Part shown: positions 6,223 to 7,807 of the stretch, piece by piece
Layout: each line of letters starts with the position of its first letter
Numbering within the stretch: position 1 is the first letter of the stretch
Source of the DNA: Burkholderiales bacterium
GTDB lineage: Bacteria > Pseudomonadota > Gammaproteobacteria > Burkholderiales > Usitatibacteraceae
DNA: 7,807 nt
Assembly (NCBI GenBank): GCA_026786225.1
Contig: JAJAYN010000099.1
Location: 1 to 7,807 of the forward strand
Reading direction: 5' to 3'
Program-made: the position numbers and the translations under genes
Notes under the pieces: model-generated
What the model was told of the DNA's origin: nothing
The model's database searches: none
Seen by the model: the letters and a program-made list of their open reading frames with translations, nothing else

Positions 6223-6492
6223 ATGCTCAGCTATGTCGTCCGCACGCCCGGCCAGTTGATTCCCATTTTCTCGGCATTTCGCAAGCGCAACGGCCTTTCG
6301 CAGGCAGAGCTTGCACGCCTGATCGGCGTATCGCAGCAGACGGTTTCGCAACTCGAACGCAATCCCGATAAAGCCACTCTGGAACGCCTGCTGCGCGCGT
6401 TTGCGGCCATGGACGTCGAGATTGTCGTTCGAAAGAAAGGTGCCCCCGCAGAAGCAGAAGGCGCTGCCCACACCGAAAAGGCCACCTGGTAG
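6223..6492 (+). CDS. hipB: HipB antitoxin and operon repressor (XRE family)
   Basis: An 89-residue DNA-binding antitoxin (E. coli HipB is 88). HipB binds its operators as a dimer and holds the HipA kinase inactive. A helix-turn-helix of the XRE type covers about residues 20-60: LSQAELARLIGVSQQTVSQLE, with the recognition helix at about 37-46. NPDKATLERLLRAF follows, matching the NPDNTTL stretch of E. coli HipB. The tail from residue 71 is low in complexity (Ala, Glu, Gly) and ends in Trp-89. In E. coli HipB the C-terminal Trp-88 packs into a HipA pocket and the tail is the Lon-sensitive part, so this feature supports a genuine partner pair. The ATG at 6223 is chosen over an in-frame GTG at 6205 because AAGGAG (6209-6214) lies 8 nt before the ATG, and the GTG would overlap it. 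Operator and promoter lie directly upstream. Confidence 0.95.
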   Translation: MLSYVVRTPGQLIPIFSAFRKRNGLSQAELARLIGVSQQTVSQLERNPDKATLERLLRAFAAMDVEIVVRKKGAPAEAEGAAHTEKATW

Positions 6493-6495
6493 CAC

Positions 6496-7807
6496 GTGGG
6501 CAGAAAATCCCATTCGAGACCGCTGGCGCTCTACATGAATGGCGAGCGCGTTGGCACATGGCGGGCAGGCAGAGGCCGCGACGAATTGCAGTACGCGGAA
6601 ACGTGGCTGGCATCACCCAACGCCCGCCCCATATCGCTGCGATTCCCGTTGCGGCCTGGCACGGCGCCATACAGCGGGGCGGAAGTTCACAACTATTTCG
6701 ACAACCTGCTGCCAGACACCAAGGCGTTACGCGAAAAGCTCGCACGGCGATTCAAGCTGGATTTGATCGACGCCTTTCCCTTGCTTGAGTCCGTCGGGCG
6801 CGATTGCGTGGGTGCGTTGCAGATCCTGCCGGAAGGCGAGCCGCCCCCGAATGTCAAAAGCATCAATTTCCGCGCCCGGTCGGAGCCGGAGGTTGCGGCG
6901 CTGCTTCGCGAGACGGCGACCCCCGGCAGCAGCTTACTTCACGCCGCAGATGACACTGGAAATGAATTCCGTCTTTCACTTGCTGGTGCGCAGGAGAAAA
7001 CCGCCCTGCTGTGGCACCAACAGAAATGGTGTTCACCCATCGGCACCACCCCCACCACACATATCCTGAAACTGCCGCTGGGCCTCGTGGGCAATATGCG
7101 TGCGGACATGAACGGCTCGGTCGAAAACGAATGGCTATGCTCAAAAATTGTTGAAGCCTATGGCCTGCCCATCGCGAAATGCCGGATCGTGCAATTCGAG
7201 GAACAAAAAGCCTTGTCAGTCGAGCGCTTCGACCGGCGCCTTTCCGCCGACGCCAACTGGATACAGCGCCTGCCGCAGGAGGATATGTGCCAGGCGACGG
7301 GCACTTCGTATTTGAACAAATACGAAAACGACGGCGGCCCCGGCATCGACGACATCATGAATTTGCTGCGTACCGCTGAGAAGGGCTTCGATGATCGCCG
7401 CGTTTTTTTTGCCTGCCAGGTACTCTTCTGGCTGCTGGCCGCGACGGATGGGCACGCCAAGAATTTCAGTCTTTCCATCAATGCCGGCGGCACCTATGCG
7501 CTGACACCGATCTATGACGTGCTTTCCGTTTATCCCATCATGGGTAAAGGTAGCGCGCAACTGGCGCCGCAAAAAGTGAAACTGGCTATGGGGGTGCGTG
7601 GCGAAAGTAATATGCACTATCAACTCGGGGAAATTCAGCGGCGCCACTGGATTGCGACCGCGCAACGAAGCGGCATCGGTGATGAGGGCAAGGCAATCGT
7701 CAATGAGTTGATTGCGCGCACGGACGGCGTAATTGCGACGGTGCAGACGCAACTACCGGCGGACTTTCCAGAGGCAGTCTCCGGGCCAATACTTGCGGGT
7801 CTGGCGA
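6496..7807 (+). CDS. hipA: HipA serine/threonine kinase toxin (3' end beyond window)
   Basis: The frame is open from GTG 6496, 3 nt after the hipB stop, to the window edge: 437 residues without interruption. E. coli HipA (440 residues) phosphorylates glutamyl-tRNA synthetase, halting translation and causing persistence. The N-terminal domain includes ALYMNGERVG (11-20) and FDNLLPD (68-74), matching E. coli. The kinase part has LSLAGAQEK (160-168), with S161 equivalent to the autophosphorylated S150; THILKLP (188-194), with K192 for K181; ERFDRR and RLPQEDMCQ; ATDGHAKNFS (316-325), with D318 and N323 for catalytic D309 and N314; and IYDVLS, with D341 for D332. TQLPADFPE near the edge aligns with E. 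coli TSLPTDFPE, so about 20 residues are probably missing. The GTG start is preferred over ATG 6535 because the N-terminal LALYMN strand is conserved. Its Shine-Dalgarno (AAAAGG, 6477-6482) is weak and distant, consistent with translation coupled to hipB and lower toxin yield. All catalytic residues are present, so it should be active. Confidence 0.95.
   Translation, partial: MGRKSHSRPLALYMNGERVGTWRAGRGRDELQYAETWLASPNARPISLRFPLRPGTAPYSGAEVHNYFDNLLPDTKALREKLARRFKLDLIDAFPLLESVGRDCVGALQILPEGEPPPNVKSINFRARSEPEVAALLRETATPGSSLLHAADDTGNEFRLSLAGAQEKTALLWHQQKWCSPIGTTPTTHILKLPLGLVGNMRADMNGSVENEWLCSKIVEAYGLPIAKCRIVQFEEQKALSVERFDRRLSADANWIQRLPQEDMCQATGTSYLNKYENDGGPGIDDIMNLLRTAEKGFDDRRVFFACQVLFWLLAATDGHAKNFSLSINAGGTYALTPIYDVLSVYPIMGKGSAQLAPQKVKLAMGVRGESNMHYQLGEIQRRHWIATAQRSGIGDEGKAIVNELIARTDGVIATVQTQLPADFPEAVSGPILAGLA

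Noticed and set aside
7216..7752. 178-codon minus-strand frame
   Set aside because: Antisense to hipA, whose plus-strand frame is continuous and matches the HipA family throughout.

Overview
The window reads as a chromosomal segment of a betaproteobacterium, most likely from or near the Burkholderiales. Three things point that way: a Bug/TctC-type solute-binding protein, a ketopantoate-reductase-like protein of the kind common in that order, and an lgt gene close to a [2Fe-2S]-type ilvD. The taxonomic call is inference from protein style and gene neighbourhood, not from a search.

Layout. Positions 1-460 are a tRNA region read on the minus strand. One intact tRNA-Ala(CGC) with encoded CCA (218-293) is followed by a perfect 19-bp terminator hairpin. 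It lies between a copy of only the tRNA 5' half (386-410), which has the best promoter of the region directly in front of it, and a copy of only the tRNA 3' end (39-67), which has its own terminator. Between the intact tRNA and the 3'-end copy lies a palindromic foldback (52-170) whose outer arms are opposed copies of the tRNA T-arm sequence. Positions 463-2968 carry three minus-strand genes: lgt (prolipoprotein diacylglyceryl transferase), a PanE/ApbA-family reductase preceded by a strong operator-like palindrome, and a small two-helix membrane protein resembling bacterial PH-domain proteins. A Bug-type periplasmic binding protein gene (3201-4169, minus) is divergent from ilvD (from 4403, plus). 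Their 233-bp intergenic region contains interlocked inverted repeats.

ilvD (4403-6090) is broken by one apparent missing base near 4722. The upstream half holds the first Fe-S cysteine and the aspartate of the TDG motif. The remaining cysteines, the lysine and the C-terminal domain are in the -1 frame. Restoring one A gives a 562-residue protein with all expected motifs, so this is either a very recent mutation or a sequence error.

Positions 6134-7807 hold a hipBA toxin-antitoxin operon: an upstream operator palindrome, a sigma-70-like promoter, hipB (89 aa, ending in the tryptophan characteristic of HipB) and hipA, whose GTG start lies 3 nt after the hipB stop and which runs off the window with all kinase motifs intact.

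Most genes belong to known families. The parts not explained by ordinary gene content are the tRNA half-copies with their foldback, the ilvD frameshift, the interlocked repeats before ilvD, and the regularly spaced TGCGT half-sites before hipB.
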